DNA of 64,000 nt from contig PGYA01000033.1 in assembly GCA_002839435.1 (NCBI GenBank), positions 1 to 64,000 on the forward strand, in the 5' to 3' direction. Shown piece by piece: positions 36,790 to 44,714 of this stretch. The stretch comes from Candidatus Riflebacteria bacterium HGW-Riflebacteria-2. Lineage in GTDB: Bacteria; Muiribacteriota; Ozemobacteria; Ozemobacterales; Ozemobacteraceae. Position numbers and translations under genes: made by a program. Each line of letters begins with the position of its first letter. Position 1 is the stretch's first letter. The notes under the pieces are model-generated. The model was not told the origin of the DNA. It worked only from the letters and a program-made list of their open reading frames with translations, and did not search any database.

Positions 36790-37343
36790 TTGTGCTGTCC
36801 AATCAGGGTCGCAAGTTCGGCGATTTTTTTACCTTCCCTGTCGTAGACCAAGACTGTCACCTTTTTCATTTTGGAAGGCATTGCCGATTCAGTGATGCGT
36901 TCTACCTTGACGACACGACGATAATTCAGGTAGTCAGGTGGGTACATTGGCAGATTGCGCAGATAGGCTTTGGGATATGCTATTTTGAGGCGGGTCCAGG
37001 TCATTTTCTGCTCGCTGTCTTTGAGCGATTCTTCCGTGAAGACATCCGAAAAATACTGGTCAAACGAGCTGTCATTGTAATAGGCTTCGTCGAAACCATG
37101 GCGATCCTGGTAGACATCACGGAAATTCTCGTAATCAGATTTGACCTGTTCAAACGGCAGGCTTTTCATCTCTTCAATTTTTTCTCGGGCCAGGTTGTAG
37201 GCGAGAATATGCTCCGCATTATCATGACTGCCCCGCACTCCAAATACGAACATATTTGTGAACGGCAATGCTAATACTCCGACCAGCGATAACACCACCA
37301 GTATTTCGACCAATGTAAAGCCTTTATGTCGGAGAGACTTCAT
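36786..37343 (-). CDS. Type IV prepilin-like protein (PilV-like)
   Basis: Class III signal HKGFTLVEILVVLSL with Gly at -1 and Glu at +5, followed by one helix and a globular domain rich in Tyr and charged residues. I use ATG at 37343, seven bases after GGAGG, not the GTG one codon earlier. It overlaps the diguanylate cyclase stop by one base (TGATG). It forms a minor-pilin pair with the PilW-like gene that follows. Confidence 0.85.
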   Translation of the reverse strand: MKSLRHKGFTLVEILVVLSLVGVLALPFTNMFVFGVRGSHDNAEHILAYNLAREKIEEMKSLPFEQVKSDYENFRDVYQDRHGFDEAYYNDSSFDQYFSDVFTEESLKDSEQKMTWTRLKIAYPKAYLRNLPMYPPDYLNYRRVVKVERITESAMPSKMKKVTVLVYDREGKKIAELATLIGQHK

Positions 37344-40300
37344 CACATCGCCTCCGGGGCTATTCTTACCTGATTTCTGCCTTTGCTCTTGGCTACGTAC
37401 AGAGCCTTGTCTGCTTCTTCTATCATCTCTTCAATGCTCAGGTCGCGATTGTGAAGTGAGGTAATGCCCAGCGAGGCCGTAACTCGCATTGAATCATTTT
37501 TGAACTGGTATTCGGCACTTTCGATAGCTTTGCGAATGCGCTCAGCAACGACAAAGCCATCTTTAATGCCAGTTTGCGGAAGAATGACAGCCATTTCTTC
37601 ACCGCCATAACGACCAGGCGTATCGACAGACCTGATGCTTTCCATGATGCGCTGGGCTGTTTCGCGCAGAACAAAGTCACCGGCCTGGTGTCCATAGGTG
37701 TCGTTGAAATTCTTGAAATGGTCTATGTCCAACATCAGAACGCTGACTTCCAGCTGATAACGTTTCGAACGGTTAATTTCTTTCTCGAGAGTGGCCAGGA
37801 AAAAGCGTCTCAGGTATAGTCTGGTCAGACCGTCGGTAATTGCTTGCTCAAACAGGCGCTGTTTCTCTATTATCAGAGACAGGTGGTGGCGCAGTGTTTC
37901 GATAAAGCTCTTTTCATCGTCAGACAGATGCAGCTTGTCTTTGCCGCGCTCAACCGGGAATACCAGATAGACGGCGCCGAATTTTTTTTCTTCAAAAAAC
38001 AGGGGTACGCCCAGGACATAGCGACCGAGAGCCTCGCTGTATTCGGCAACTGACTGTAGAGTGCGCAGGGCACTTTTGACGCAGCTTCTGATGGCTTCGC
38101 TTTCTTTCTCCTCGAGGTGCTCTGAGAGATATACGCTGTCGGCGCCTTCGCCTTCATTATACCAGGTCGTGCCGGAACTTTCGGCATTAAGGTGTTTCTG
38201 CAGGTTGGCGGCGGCCAGATCGAAAACTTCACGTTGGCTGTGCGAAGTCGAAGCCTTCTGAGTGAGGTTATACAGAACCGTGAGCTCGGTCAGCCGGTTG
38301 CGCAGCCTTCTGGTCATAGAATTGAAGGTGGTTGACAGTTCGCCGAGTTCGTCGCGGGCAAACATCGGTAGTTCGAGGTTGAGATTTCCCCCAATAATGC
38401 TTTTGGCGCCATCTGAAAGAACTGAGACAGGTATGAGGAATTCGCGTATCAGTATGGTAATCAGAAGTATCGAGGCAGCCAGGCTGAATACAAGGCCGGC
38501 TATGACCAGCAGATAAGTCATCTGTATGGTATCGGTAATCTTATGCCAGCTGAAACGTGCGCCGATAAAGAAGTCGCTCGTGTTTACTCCTCGGCTTATG
38601 GCTACCAGCAGACGGTCATTCTCGTCATTTACCCGGTCGGTTTCGATAATATTCGAAAGTCTTGTCGTAGAAAGCATTGGCAGCAGGTTCGCCTTGAATG
38701 TCGCAGAAAGACGAGGCATGGTTTCTGAGATATCGTCTTCCTTGAGAATGATCATTTCGTTGTCGATCCCCAGGCGGTGTTGCTGCGAAACCACCTGTCT
38801 GAGATAATTGCGGTCAATTTCTGTCTTGTCCAGTGTTGCAATAATCGCGTGGCGCTTATTATCGTTCATCGTCAGCACGTCGGTGAATACGAAGTTTTGC
38901 CGGCTGGTACCAGGCCATACTACAAGGTGCATGTTGCCGGTTTTGCGGGTTATCTTGTCAAACAGACTTTCAACCGATGTAGAGAGAACGGCCGGCTTTA
39001 AATTGTTGTTTTCTGAGCTGGCAGCCAGAATGCGCATTCCAAGGTCTTTGATGAAAATGCGATTGGTGTTGTCGTTTTTAAGATTGTCGATGTCGAATTC
39101 AACACTGCCGTCAAGTCCTATCAAGTAGAAACTGCTGAGTTGATTTTGCCGATTGAACTCGAAAAAAGTCTCGTGCATTTTCTGTTTGTCGAGCGCTCGT
39201 ACTTCCGGCAGGTTTTTAAGCGACTTCAGCCACTCTGTTGTGGTTCTGTAATGGTCGAGAGCTGAATGGTCAACCTTTTTAACCAGATCGACCAGCTGCG
39301 ACTCAGCCTCCTGGCTGAGAAGGCGCTCCTGGCTCATGGCAAACTGCACTCCGAGAAAAATCAGAATTGAGATCGGCAGTTGCATGCATAGCAGAAAAAG
39401 GCCCGCCATTTTTTTGCGCAGCGAAAGACCTGTGGTTGAGGCTAAGCTGAAAGAGTAATAGAAGAAGATCCCTGTAATTATCAACAGGAAAATGGCTGCT
39501 GTTCGTGCACTGTTTTTCTGGGATTCGTGACTGAGGCGCAATGCTTTTGTCGAAAACAGCGCAAAAATATTGACTGACGTACTTTCGGCAAGCGGTTGCA
39601 CGAAAAGCACCCAGTCATCATAGAATATCGGGTTTTTTAGCCCGTCTATGTATAGACTGACTCCCTGTTTCGCCGGTTGCAAAAGGCCTGGATAGGAAAG
39701 TTCGATTTCGCCACTTGTGCGGTCAAAGAAACCATTGCTGAATTCGGGAGTTGCACTTGGATCACGCAGAAGAACCTGTGACAGGCCAAATGTGACCGGA
39801 AGGCTGTTGAGCGGTATAAATACCATAAAACCGCCCTGATTGTTGTTCTGGTTGTTGATGAAATCCCAGTAGAAAAATGTTTCCGAAGTGTCCAGATAGC
39901 TGCCAAACATCGAGTTGGGGCTGGTAAAAGCGCGGGTGAACGAAAAAGCCCGCCCGGTAAGCGGCGCAATTTGACTGAAGAAGTCGGCGTGTTCTTTCTC
40001 AAAATACTCTATCTGATGAAGTGTCTGCAGATTTGCACCTGCCGAAAAGTCGCTGTGGGCGTTGAGAAGAATTTTTATGAGTTTTTCATGTTGCTCGCGA
40101 TTCAGATTGTCCTGTTTGACGGCTGAAAGTTCTTCGACAAAGTTGCTATCCTTGTCCCAGGCTATCATGCTGGTGTTCTCAGGGAGTTCCTGCATCAGGG
40201 ATTCGCTTAACACGGCATTTCTGTCAGGCTCTGAAATGTTGCGACGCAGACCATCGCGGTAACTCTGCAGTTGCTGCAGGAATATCTGGCGGTTGGTTGC

Positions 40301-40507
40301 CTTGCTTCCAAAAGAAGTCAGTTCTCGATGAAATATTTTTACGACGTCTTCACGACTGCGGGCAAACTGTTCATCAATATAGCGGCCGTAGCAATCGTAA
40401 TAGATCAGAATAGGCAGAGCTGCAAAAAAAACAAAAAGAACCACCCAGGCGGTTGGCTGGCTTAATCGTGATTTGAAAGCCGTGTCATTTACATTGCTGT
40501 TGTTCAT
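37343..40507 (-). CDS. Membrane-bound diguanylate cyclase with HAMP, GAF-like and GGDEF domains
   Basis: Makes c-di-GMP. It has an N-terminal membrane segment, a sensor region (about 45-330), a pair of central membrane segments, a second sensor region and a membrane segment near 670-690. A HAMP linker (DGAKSIIGGNLNLELP), a GAF-like domain and the GGDEF domain end the protein. The active site reads GGEEM (968-972), a GGDEF variant with both catalytic acids. The allosteric I-site RSVD (959-962) precedes it by the usual five residues, so product inhibition is expected. DIDHFKNFNDTYGH and GDFVLRE are present. Length is 1054. It heads the six-gene overlapping operon; no clear Shine-Dalgarno is seen. 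Confidence 0.92.
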   Translation of the reverse strand: MNNSNVNDTAFKSRLSQPTAWVVLFVFFAALPILIYYDCYGRYIDEQFARSREDVVKIFHRELTSFGSKATNRQIFLQQLQSYRDGLRRNISEPDRNAVLSESLMQELPENTSMIAWDKDSNFVEELSAVKQDNLNREQHEKLIKILLNAHSDFSAGANLQTLHQIEYFEKEHADFFSQIAPLTGRAFSFTRAFTSPNSMFGSYLDTSETFFYWDFINNQNNNQGGFMVFIPLNSLPVTFGLSQVLLRDPSATPEFSNGFFDRTSGEIELSYPGLLQPAKQGVSLYIDGLKNPIFYDDWVLFVQPLAESTSVNIFALFSTKALRLSHESQKNSARTAAIFLLIITGIFFYYSFSLASTTGLSLRKKMAGLFLLCMQLPISILIFLGVQFAMSQERLLSQEAESQLVDLVKKVDHSALDHYRTTTEWLKSLKNLPEVRALDKQKMHETFFEFNRQNQLSSFYLIGLDGSVEFDIDNLKNDNTNRIFIKDLGMRILAASSENNNLKPAVLSTSVESLFDKITRKTGNMHLVVWPGTSRQNFVFTDVLTMNDNKRHAIIATLDKTEIDRNYLRQVVSQQHRLGIDNEMIILKEDDISETMPRLSATFKANLLPMLSTTRLSNIIETDRVNDENDRLLVAISRGVNTSDFFIGARFSWHKITDTIQMTYLLVIAGLVFSLAASILLITILIREFLIPVSVLSDGAKSIIGGNLNLELPMFARDELGELSTTFNSMTRRLRNRLTELTVLYNLTQKASTSHSQREVFDLAAANLQKHLNAESSGTTWYNEGEGADSVYLSEHLEEKESEAIRSCVKSALRTLQSVAEYSEALGRYVLGVPLFFEEKKFGAVYLVFPVERGKDKLHLSDDEKSFIETLRHHLSLIIEKQRLFEQAITDGLTRLYLRRFFLATLEKEINRSKRYQLEVSVLMLDIDHFKNFNDTYGHQAGDFVLRETAQRIMESIRSVDTPGRYGGEEMAVILPQTGIKDGFVVAERIRKAIESAEYQFKNDSMRVTASLGITSLHNRDLSIEEMIEEADKALYVAKSKGRNQVRIAPEAM

Positions 40508-40580
40508 AATTTTGCTGGATTTTGCGTGCTCGTCATGATAGAGAATAGACAGGTTAATTTATAACATCAGGAGGATGCAA

Positions 40581-41291
40581 ATGTCTATTGGCAATAAAAT
40601 CAAATTGTTTGTTCTGCCGGTAGTCTTCCTTCTCGCTTCGGCAATGACTGTGTCGGCACTTTCAATAAGGGTTGTCGAGGGTGGCATTCCGCTTATCGAC
40701 CCACAGGAAATGATCGAAGAGGGAATAAGAAAGGGCAGTGTCGATCTTTTGCGCCAGGCCTGGCGGCATTATGAAGATTCTCTGCTGTTCAACGAGAAGC
40801 AGGATAAGACTGCGTATCTCGAACTTGGCAAAATTTACTTTCATCTTTCGCTGCTCGGGTATTCTACGCAGTCGGAATTCGATACGGCAGAATATTATGC
40901 TCGCGAAGCAGTTGAACGCGACCCTGAAAACTCTGATGCCCATCGCGCACTGGGTCTCATTTTTGCCGGTCGCGGGGCTTTTCTCGATGCTTATGAGGAG
41001 CTGACGCTTGCGCTGTATCTCAACCCGACCAACGAATTTCTTATTTACGATCTTGCGGCTCTGCATCTGGCATTAAGACAGCCGATAAAAACCATAGAAT
41101 ACCTTGAAGGCCGCAATCATAAAAGTGGCTGGCCTTATGTGGTGCTGGCCATGGCCTGGACACAGCAGGAACAGCGTGGAAAAGCTATTCTTAACCTGCT
41201 GAAGGCCAAAAAGCTCGGTTATTCAGGCTACTGGGTAGATACAATGCTGTCCCAGCTGTCAGAAGAAGTCAAGCTGCCGCTCGACCGCTGA
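40581..41291 (+). CDS. Exported TPR-repeat protein
   Basis: Signal peptide at about 1-28, then several TPR-like helical pairs: TAYLELGKIYFHLSLLGYSTQ, YAREAVERDPENSDAHRALGLIFAGRG and DAYEELTLALYLNPTNEF. I start at the ATG at 40581, six bases after GGAGG, not at the one two codons earlier, which overlaps that site. 236 residues. It may be a periplasmic pilotin or assembly scaffold, but this cannot be shown. It stands alone on the + strand between the diguanylate cyclase operon and a convergent gene six bases away. Confidence 0.75.
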   Translation: MSIGNKIKLFVLPVVFLLASAMTVSALSIRVVEGGIPLIDPQEMIEEGIRKGSVDLLRQAWRHYEDSLLFNEKQDKTAYLELGKIYFHLSLLGYSTQSEFDTAEYYAREAVERDPENSDAHRALGLIFAGRGAFLDAYEELTLALYLNPTNEFLIYDLAALHLALRQPIKTIEYLEGRNHKSGWPYVVLAMAWTQQEQRGKAILNLLKAKKLGYSGYWVDTMLSQLSEEVKLPLDR

Positions 41292-41297
41292 AATCAG

Positions 41298-41867
41298 CTA
41301 CAGACTTCGATAAACAAATAATATTACAAACACAATTCCGCTCATTATCAGAATGGTACTGAGCGGATTCATATTATAGTGATATTTTAAGCGCTCAACC
41401 GGAGTCGGCGAGTATTCGGTCCATCGCAGCAGGTCGCTGTTGTGTTCCTTGTAGCGCTTGTTATTCATGTATCTATCTGTGGTTTTGGCCATAATGCGGT
41501 GCTCATGATACTGAAAAGTGATGGTCTTTTCGCCGTCCAGCACTCCATGCAGGGCACAATACCACTGAAAATCTTCGCGACTGTTACTGATAAGAAAATA
41601 TTTGCAGTCAGGCGTTGGCGCAATCGGGTCTTGGGGAAGGTAGTCGAAGCTCATCAGGCTGCTTTTTACTGTATCGTAGCGAGCCCATGGTGGCAAATGT
41701 TCGTTCGTGTCCTTAACGAATTTTGCCGTTGTTTCGTTGAGCGTCTTTAGATTCTGCCGGCACTTGTTGTTAATAAGCTTGCCGGTATCATCAGCCATAA
41801 GAGAACAAGAGCCGGTCGCGATGAGCAGACCAGTCAGCAAAAGCATTGCAGTCAGATGTTTTTTCAA
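41298..41867 (-). CDS. Membrane protein with pilin-head-like domain and C-terminal anchor
   Basis: I do not recognise a named family. It has an N-terminal Sec-type signal (TAMLLLTGLLIATGSC, possibly a lipobox), a globular middle and a strong C-terminal membrane segment (about 168-188). The middle follows a pattern common in pseudopilin heads: a Cys then NLKTLNETTAKFVKD, a YLPQDPIAP segment, and YCALHG near the end. It lacks a class III prepilin signal. It starts with TTG after AGGAG. Role unknown; possibly derived from a pilin. Confidence 0.55.
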   Translation of the reverse strand: MKKHLTAMLLLTGLLIATGSCSLMADDTGKLINNKCRQNLKTLNETTAKFVKDTNEHLPPWARYDTVKSSLMSFDYLPQDPIAPTPDCKYFLISNSREDFQWYCALHGVLDGEKTITFQYHEHRIMAKTTDRYMNNKRYKEHNSDLLRWTEYSPTPVERLKYHYNMNPLSTILIMSGIVFVILFVYRSL

Positions 41868-41926
41868 ATTACCGCTCCTGACAGAATAATATCGAGCGAA
41901 CCAATAACAATTTATATCATTACAGC

Positions 41927-41955
41927 TTGATTTTACCAGTAAAAATTAGTATTAT
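41927..41955 (+). promoter_or_regulatory. Sigma-70-type promoter of tRNA-Arg
   Basis: -35 TTGATT (41927-41932), 17-base spacer, -10 TATTAT (41950-41955). Initiation near 41962 would fall five bases before the tRNA. Confidence 0.65.
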
Positions 41956-41966
41956 CAGCAAAAGTT

Positions 41967-42040
41967 GCGCCTATAGCTCAGGTGGATAGAGCACAGGATT
42001 CCTAATCCTGGGGTCCCAGGTTCGAGTCCTGGTAGGCGCG
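41967..42040 (+). tRNA. tRNA-Arg (anticodon CCT)
   Basis: Full cloverleaf: acceptor GCGCCTA/TAGGCGC, D stem GCTC/GAGC, anticodon stem CAGGA/TCCTG with loop TTCCTAA (anticodon CCT, reading AGG), T stem CCAGG/CCTGG with loop TTCGAGT, discriminator G at 42040. The 3' CCA is not encoded. A run of seven T follows at once and may end transcription. Confidence 0.97.
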
Positions 42041-42074
42041 TTTTTTTATTGCAGTCTCTATTCATTCTCTTGTA

Positions 42075-42122
42075 TCGTGCTCGTAATCGTAATCGTAATC
42101 GTAATCGTAATTGTAATCGCTA
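42075..42122. repeat. Hexamer tandem repeat (TCGTAA-type array)
   Basis: Eight hexamer units: TCGTGC, five exact TCGTAA copies, TTGTAA, then TCGCTA. The same TCGTGC-TCGTAA-TCGTAA series reappears at 63960. It lies in the gap after the tRNA; no gene covers it. Confidence 0.8.
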
Positions 42123-42130
42123 TCACTTCG

Positions 42131-42164
42131 TCCATATCTGCGCGAGGCCGCAGGACCCAGATGG
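42131..42164. repeat. Possible partial copy of REP-like palindrome
   Basis: TCTGCGCGAG (42137-42146) matches the left arm of the palindromic element at 47719-47751, followed by CCGCAG and an imperfect outer stem CCAT..CTG/CAGATGG. It may be a degenerate copy. Confidence 0.3.
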
Positions 42165-42212
42165 CAATAAAGCTTTTCTCGCCGGGGAACTGCTGAATTT
42201 GAAGGTCAGCCC

Positions 42213-42241
42213 TTGACGTCTGTTCGATATATTCTTACAAT
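42213..42241 (+). promoter_or_regulatory. Sigma-70-type promoter of the secreted pair
   Basis: -35 TTGACG (42213-42218), 17-base spacer, -10 TACAAT (42236-42241). Initiation near 42248, about 32 bases before the ATG of the first gene, whose Shine-Dalgarno is GGAGG. Confidence 0.7.
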
Positions 42242-42279
42242 AGTTGTACATCTCTTTTTCGCGCGCTCTGGAGGTCAAA

Positions 42280-43077
42280 ATGAAACGAATCCTGGTAATG
42301 AGCATACTTATGCTTTTGGCCTTTTCTGCGGTCAGCATGGCCGACTCAGCCAACGAAGGCTTTGTCCCCACCTGGAAGGCCGGTGACCGCTGGGTTCTGG
42401 AAGCGAGCTATCGCGACCTCAAATCCGAAGGCGAGGTCTGGTTGCCACCCATACAGTGGGTTTTTCGCGTGCGCGCGATCAAGGAAAAGCTTGGAAAGCA
42501 ATGTTATGTCGTCCATGTTTTTCCTCGTTATGGTGAGATGAAGGTGCAGGCTATTCTCTGGCTGGCAGTCGAAGACCTCAAGCCGGTCAGGGTTATCGAT
42601 ATTTTCCCAACCTCTGAGGGAATGCGCTACTCTGATAGAGATCTTGATCCTGAAAGTACTGAGCCGCTGGTCGCAGTCGATACGCTGATTCCTTATGACC
42701 TGCCGGTGTTTCCTTTGACCAACGCTGCCAACAACGCAGTTCAGGGTGCCGATGGTTTCTCGGCCTATCGCGCCGAAGCAACCGAAAAGAAGTTCAGCCG
42801 CACTTCAAAAGTCGGTTCGCTCTCTTTTAAACGCACTATTGGACAGAAGAGCAAGAAGCCTGAACGTCAGTATTCCGACACTTTTGCCGCTTACCGTTCG
42901 ACCGGTGCAACCTATCAGGTCGAAGTCGCTGAAGAACGTTCCAGCACAAATCTGCTGCAGCTCTGGCAGGAAGGCAGCCCCTGGGCTGTTTCTTCCGAGA
43001 ACCGTCTGCGCAAAGTGCGCCTGGTTCCGGCTGCCGAGTTGCCTGGCACCAGTTCCCAGACCGGAGGTGAAGAATAA
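42280..43077 (+). CDS. Secreted protein of unknown function, partner of the transglutaminase-like gene
   Basis: I do not recognise a family. A Sec signal of about 21 residues (LVMSILMLLAFSAVSMA) leads a 265-residue protein starting NEGFVPTWKAGDRWVLEA, probably beta-rich. I start at 42280 because TGGAGG lies just before it and the longer TTG-started frame has no such site. Its stop overlaps the next start by one base (TAATG), so the two are co-translated. A chaperone, inhibitor or substrate of the following enzyme is possible; the sequence does not decide. Confidence 0.7.
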   Translation: MKRILVMSILMLLAFSAVSMADSANEGFVPTWKAGDRWVLEASYRDLKSEGEVWLPPIQWVFRVRAIKEKLGKQCYVVHVFPRYGEMKVQAILWLAVEDLKPVRVIDIFPTSEGMRYSDRDLDPESTEPLVAVDTLIPYDLPVFPLTNAANNAVQGADGFSAYRAEATEKKFSRTSKVGSLSFKRTIGQKSKKPERQYSDTFAAYRSTGATYQVEVAEERSSTNLLQLWQEGSPWAVSSENRLRKVRLVPAAELPGTSSQTGGEE

Positions 43078-44060
43078 TGAGAAAGTTAAGCATTATTGTT
43101 GCACTGTTTATCGCTGTTACACCTCTGATGGCCATCGCCCAGGATTCCGCCCGCGGCGAAATCAAGCCGGCTCCGTGGTCCGGCGACTGGTGGTCACGTA
43201 AAAAAGGCTTTCTGATCAAGGGCTGGCCCGGCCATAGTCCTGCTCCGTTCCAGAAATACGACGCTTACGTGCAGTCCCGCACCGGCAAAAATCCCGGCGC
43301 TACCGCCTGGGAATCAGATATTCGCAATAATCATTACAACCCCAAGGCCGAAAACTGGGAAGGTCACTGCAACGGTTGGGCCGCCGCCTCGATTCTGGCA
43401 CCCGAACCTAAGAGAGCTCACGTTCGCAATGGTATTCAGTTCACTCCTGGTGACCAGAGAGGCATTCTTTCTGAGCAATACATGAATACCTATTGTACCT
43501 TTTACGGCAACCGCAACTGGGACCGACCCGGTGATGACTATGACGATATTTACCCCGATGAATTTCATCGTGTGCTCATGCAGTATATCGCTTCCGGTAA
43601 GAGTGCCATGATTGCTGATACCTCAGCTGATCGCATGGTCTGGAATTTTCCGCTCTACAAGTTTGAATCTTCCTGGAGCACCGGCTGGTTTGATGACGCT
43701 AAGCTCAAGGTTACCACCACCTGCTATTTCGTCGATGATAACGTTGCCCCTGAATTCGTTGGTACCAAGTGGTTTGCTCATCGCTATACCTACAATCTGT
43801 TTCTTGATGGCAACGGCAATATTGTTTCGGGTGAATGGACCGGCGATTCGCGCAAAAATCATCCAGACTTTATCTGGGTGCCGACTGGCGACGCCCCGAA
43901 CCCGCCTAATGGCAATCTTGAAAACCCGCGCATCGACCCGCGCTTTGTCAAGGAAATCACCGAAGGCCCCGAAAACCGAGATTTCCGTGGCGGCTCCGAA
44001 TTCAGAAGCCCTGACGCCGTCATCATGGAAGCCGGCCTCAACCCGGCTGACGTTTTTTGA
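43077..44060 (+). CDS. Secreted transglutaminase-elicitor-like protein
   Basis: Sec signal at about 1-21, then a domain resembling the transglutaminase-elicitor family first known from oomycete GP42. The probable nucleophile is Cys98 in HCNGWAAAS. Downstream HRYTYNLFLDGNGNIVSGEWTGDS and NHPDFIW provide the likely His/Asp partners. Residues 188-197 read VWNFPLYKF, which resembles the Pep-13 fragment (VWNxPxxxF) recognised by plants as a microbial pattern. Likely cross-links Gln and Lys side chains outside the cell. Co-translated with the gene before it and followed by a strong terminator. Confidence 0.75.
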   Translation: MRKLSIIVALFIAVTPLMAIAQDSARGEIKPAPWSGDWWSRKKGFLIKGWPGHSPAPFQKYDAYVQSRTGKNPGATAWESDIRNNHYNPKAENWEGHCNGWAAASILAPEPKRAHVRNGIQFTPGDQRGILSEQYMNTYCTFYGNRNWDRPGDDYDDIYPDEFHRVLMQYIASGKSAMIADTSADRMVWNFPLYKFESSWSTGWFDDAKLKVTTTCYFVDDNVAPEFVGTKWFAHRYTYNLFLDGNGNIVSGEWTGDSRKNHPDFIWVPTGDAPNPPNGNLENPRIDPRFVKEITEGPENRDFRGGSEFRSPDAVIMEAGLNPADVF

Positions 44061-44075
44061 TCGATTAAAAACACC

Positions 44076-44111
44076 AAAGCAGCCCCGCTTAGTCGGGGCT
44101 GCTTTTTTTTT
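44076..44111 (+). terminator. Intrinsic terminator after the transglutaminase-like gene
   Basis: A 12-bp stem (AAAGCAGCCCCG with CGGGGCTGCTTT), loop of six, then a run of T to 44111. Sixteen bases after the stop codon. Confidence 0.93.
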
Positions 44112-44177
44112 GCCCGGTATTTTCTGAGGCTTATTCGCAAAACCGGTGGATAGTATTTATGCAATCTGATCGGCAGT

Positions 44178-44714
44178 ATGGTAGAATATTGCATACTGTA
44201 TATGGTTCAGAATAAAATGCCAGTTCTGTTGAAAAAAGCGCCGACAGGATGTCGTGCGGCTTCGGCGATGACCTTTGTTGAAATAATCATCGCCGGGTTG
44301 CTGCTTGTCGTGGTTTTCATCATTGGCTGGACCATATCGAGCAGTTTTACCGGCGTGCGTAAGGTGCGCAACTACGAAACCGCCATTTTTCTGGCGAATC
44401 AGGCTATAGAGGCAATCCGCGCGGCCCGTTCGCACGAACTTGGCATCGACGGCGATCGTCGCAAAGATACATTGCTGGCTGACTTTAATTCTGCTGACAA
44501 CATTTTCGACAAGAACGGCGAAGGCTTCATGCCGGTTATAACTGTCGGCAACATCGAATATAAACGCACGATAAGTATCTCAGATATTCCTTCCGATAAT
44601 GAGTTTGTTGGATCGGGTCTGAAGCTGGTGCGGGTCAACGTCAGCTGGCGCGCCACTGAAGATGGTAAGCCGGTTGAGTTCGAGCTGGTGACCACCCACT
44701 GCGATCAATGGTGA
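44178..44714 (+). CDS. Prepilin-like protein with Ala at -1 (PilV-like)
   Basis: The class III-type signal is SAMTFVEIIIAGLLLVVVF: Glu is at +5 relative to a cut after Ala, so the -1 residue is Ala where Gly is normal. One helix is followed by a small globular head (about 110 residues). The start is unclear: ATG codons at 44178, 44202 and 44217 are all possible and none has a good Shine-Dalgarno site. It overlaps the next prepilin by seven bases and heads the second minor-pilin cluster. Confidence 0.8.
   Translation: MVEYCILYMVQNKMPVLLKKAPTGCRAASAMTFVEIIIAGLLLVVVFIIGWTISSSFTGVRKVRNYETAIFLANQAIEAIRAARSHELGIDGDRRKDTLLADFNSADNIFDKNGEGFMPVITVGNIEYKRTISISDIPSDNEFVGSGLKLVRVNVSWRATEDGKPVEFELVTTHCDQW

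Noticed and set aside
40521..40540. Third copy of the hexamer repeat
   Set aside because: Only CGTGCTCGT is shared and the TCGTAA units are missing; too short to call.
42075..42122. CRISPR-like array
   Set aside because: Units are six bases with no spacers and no cas genes nearby.
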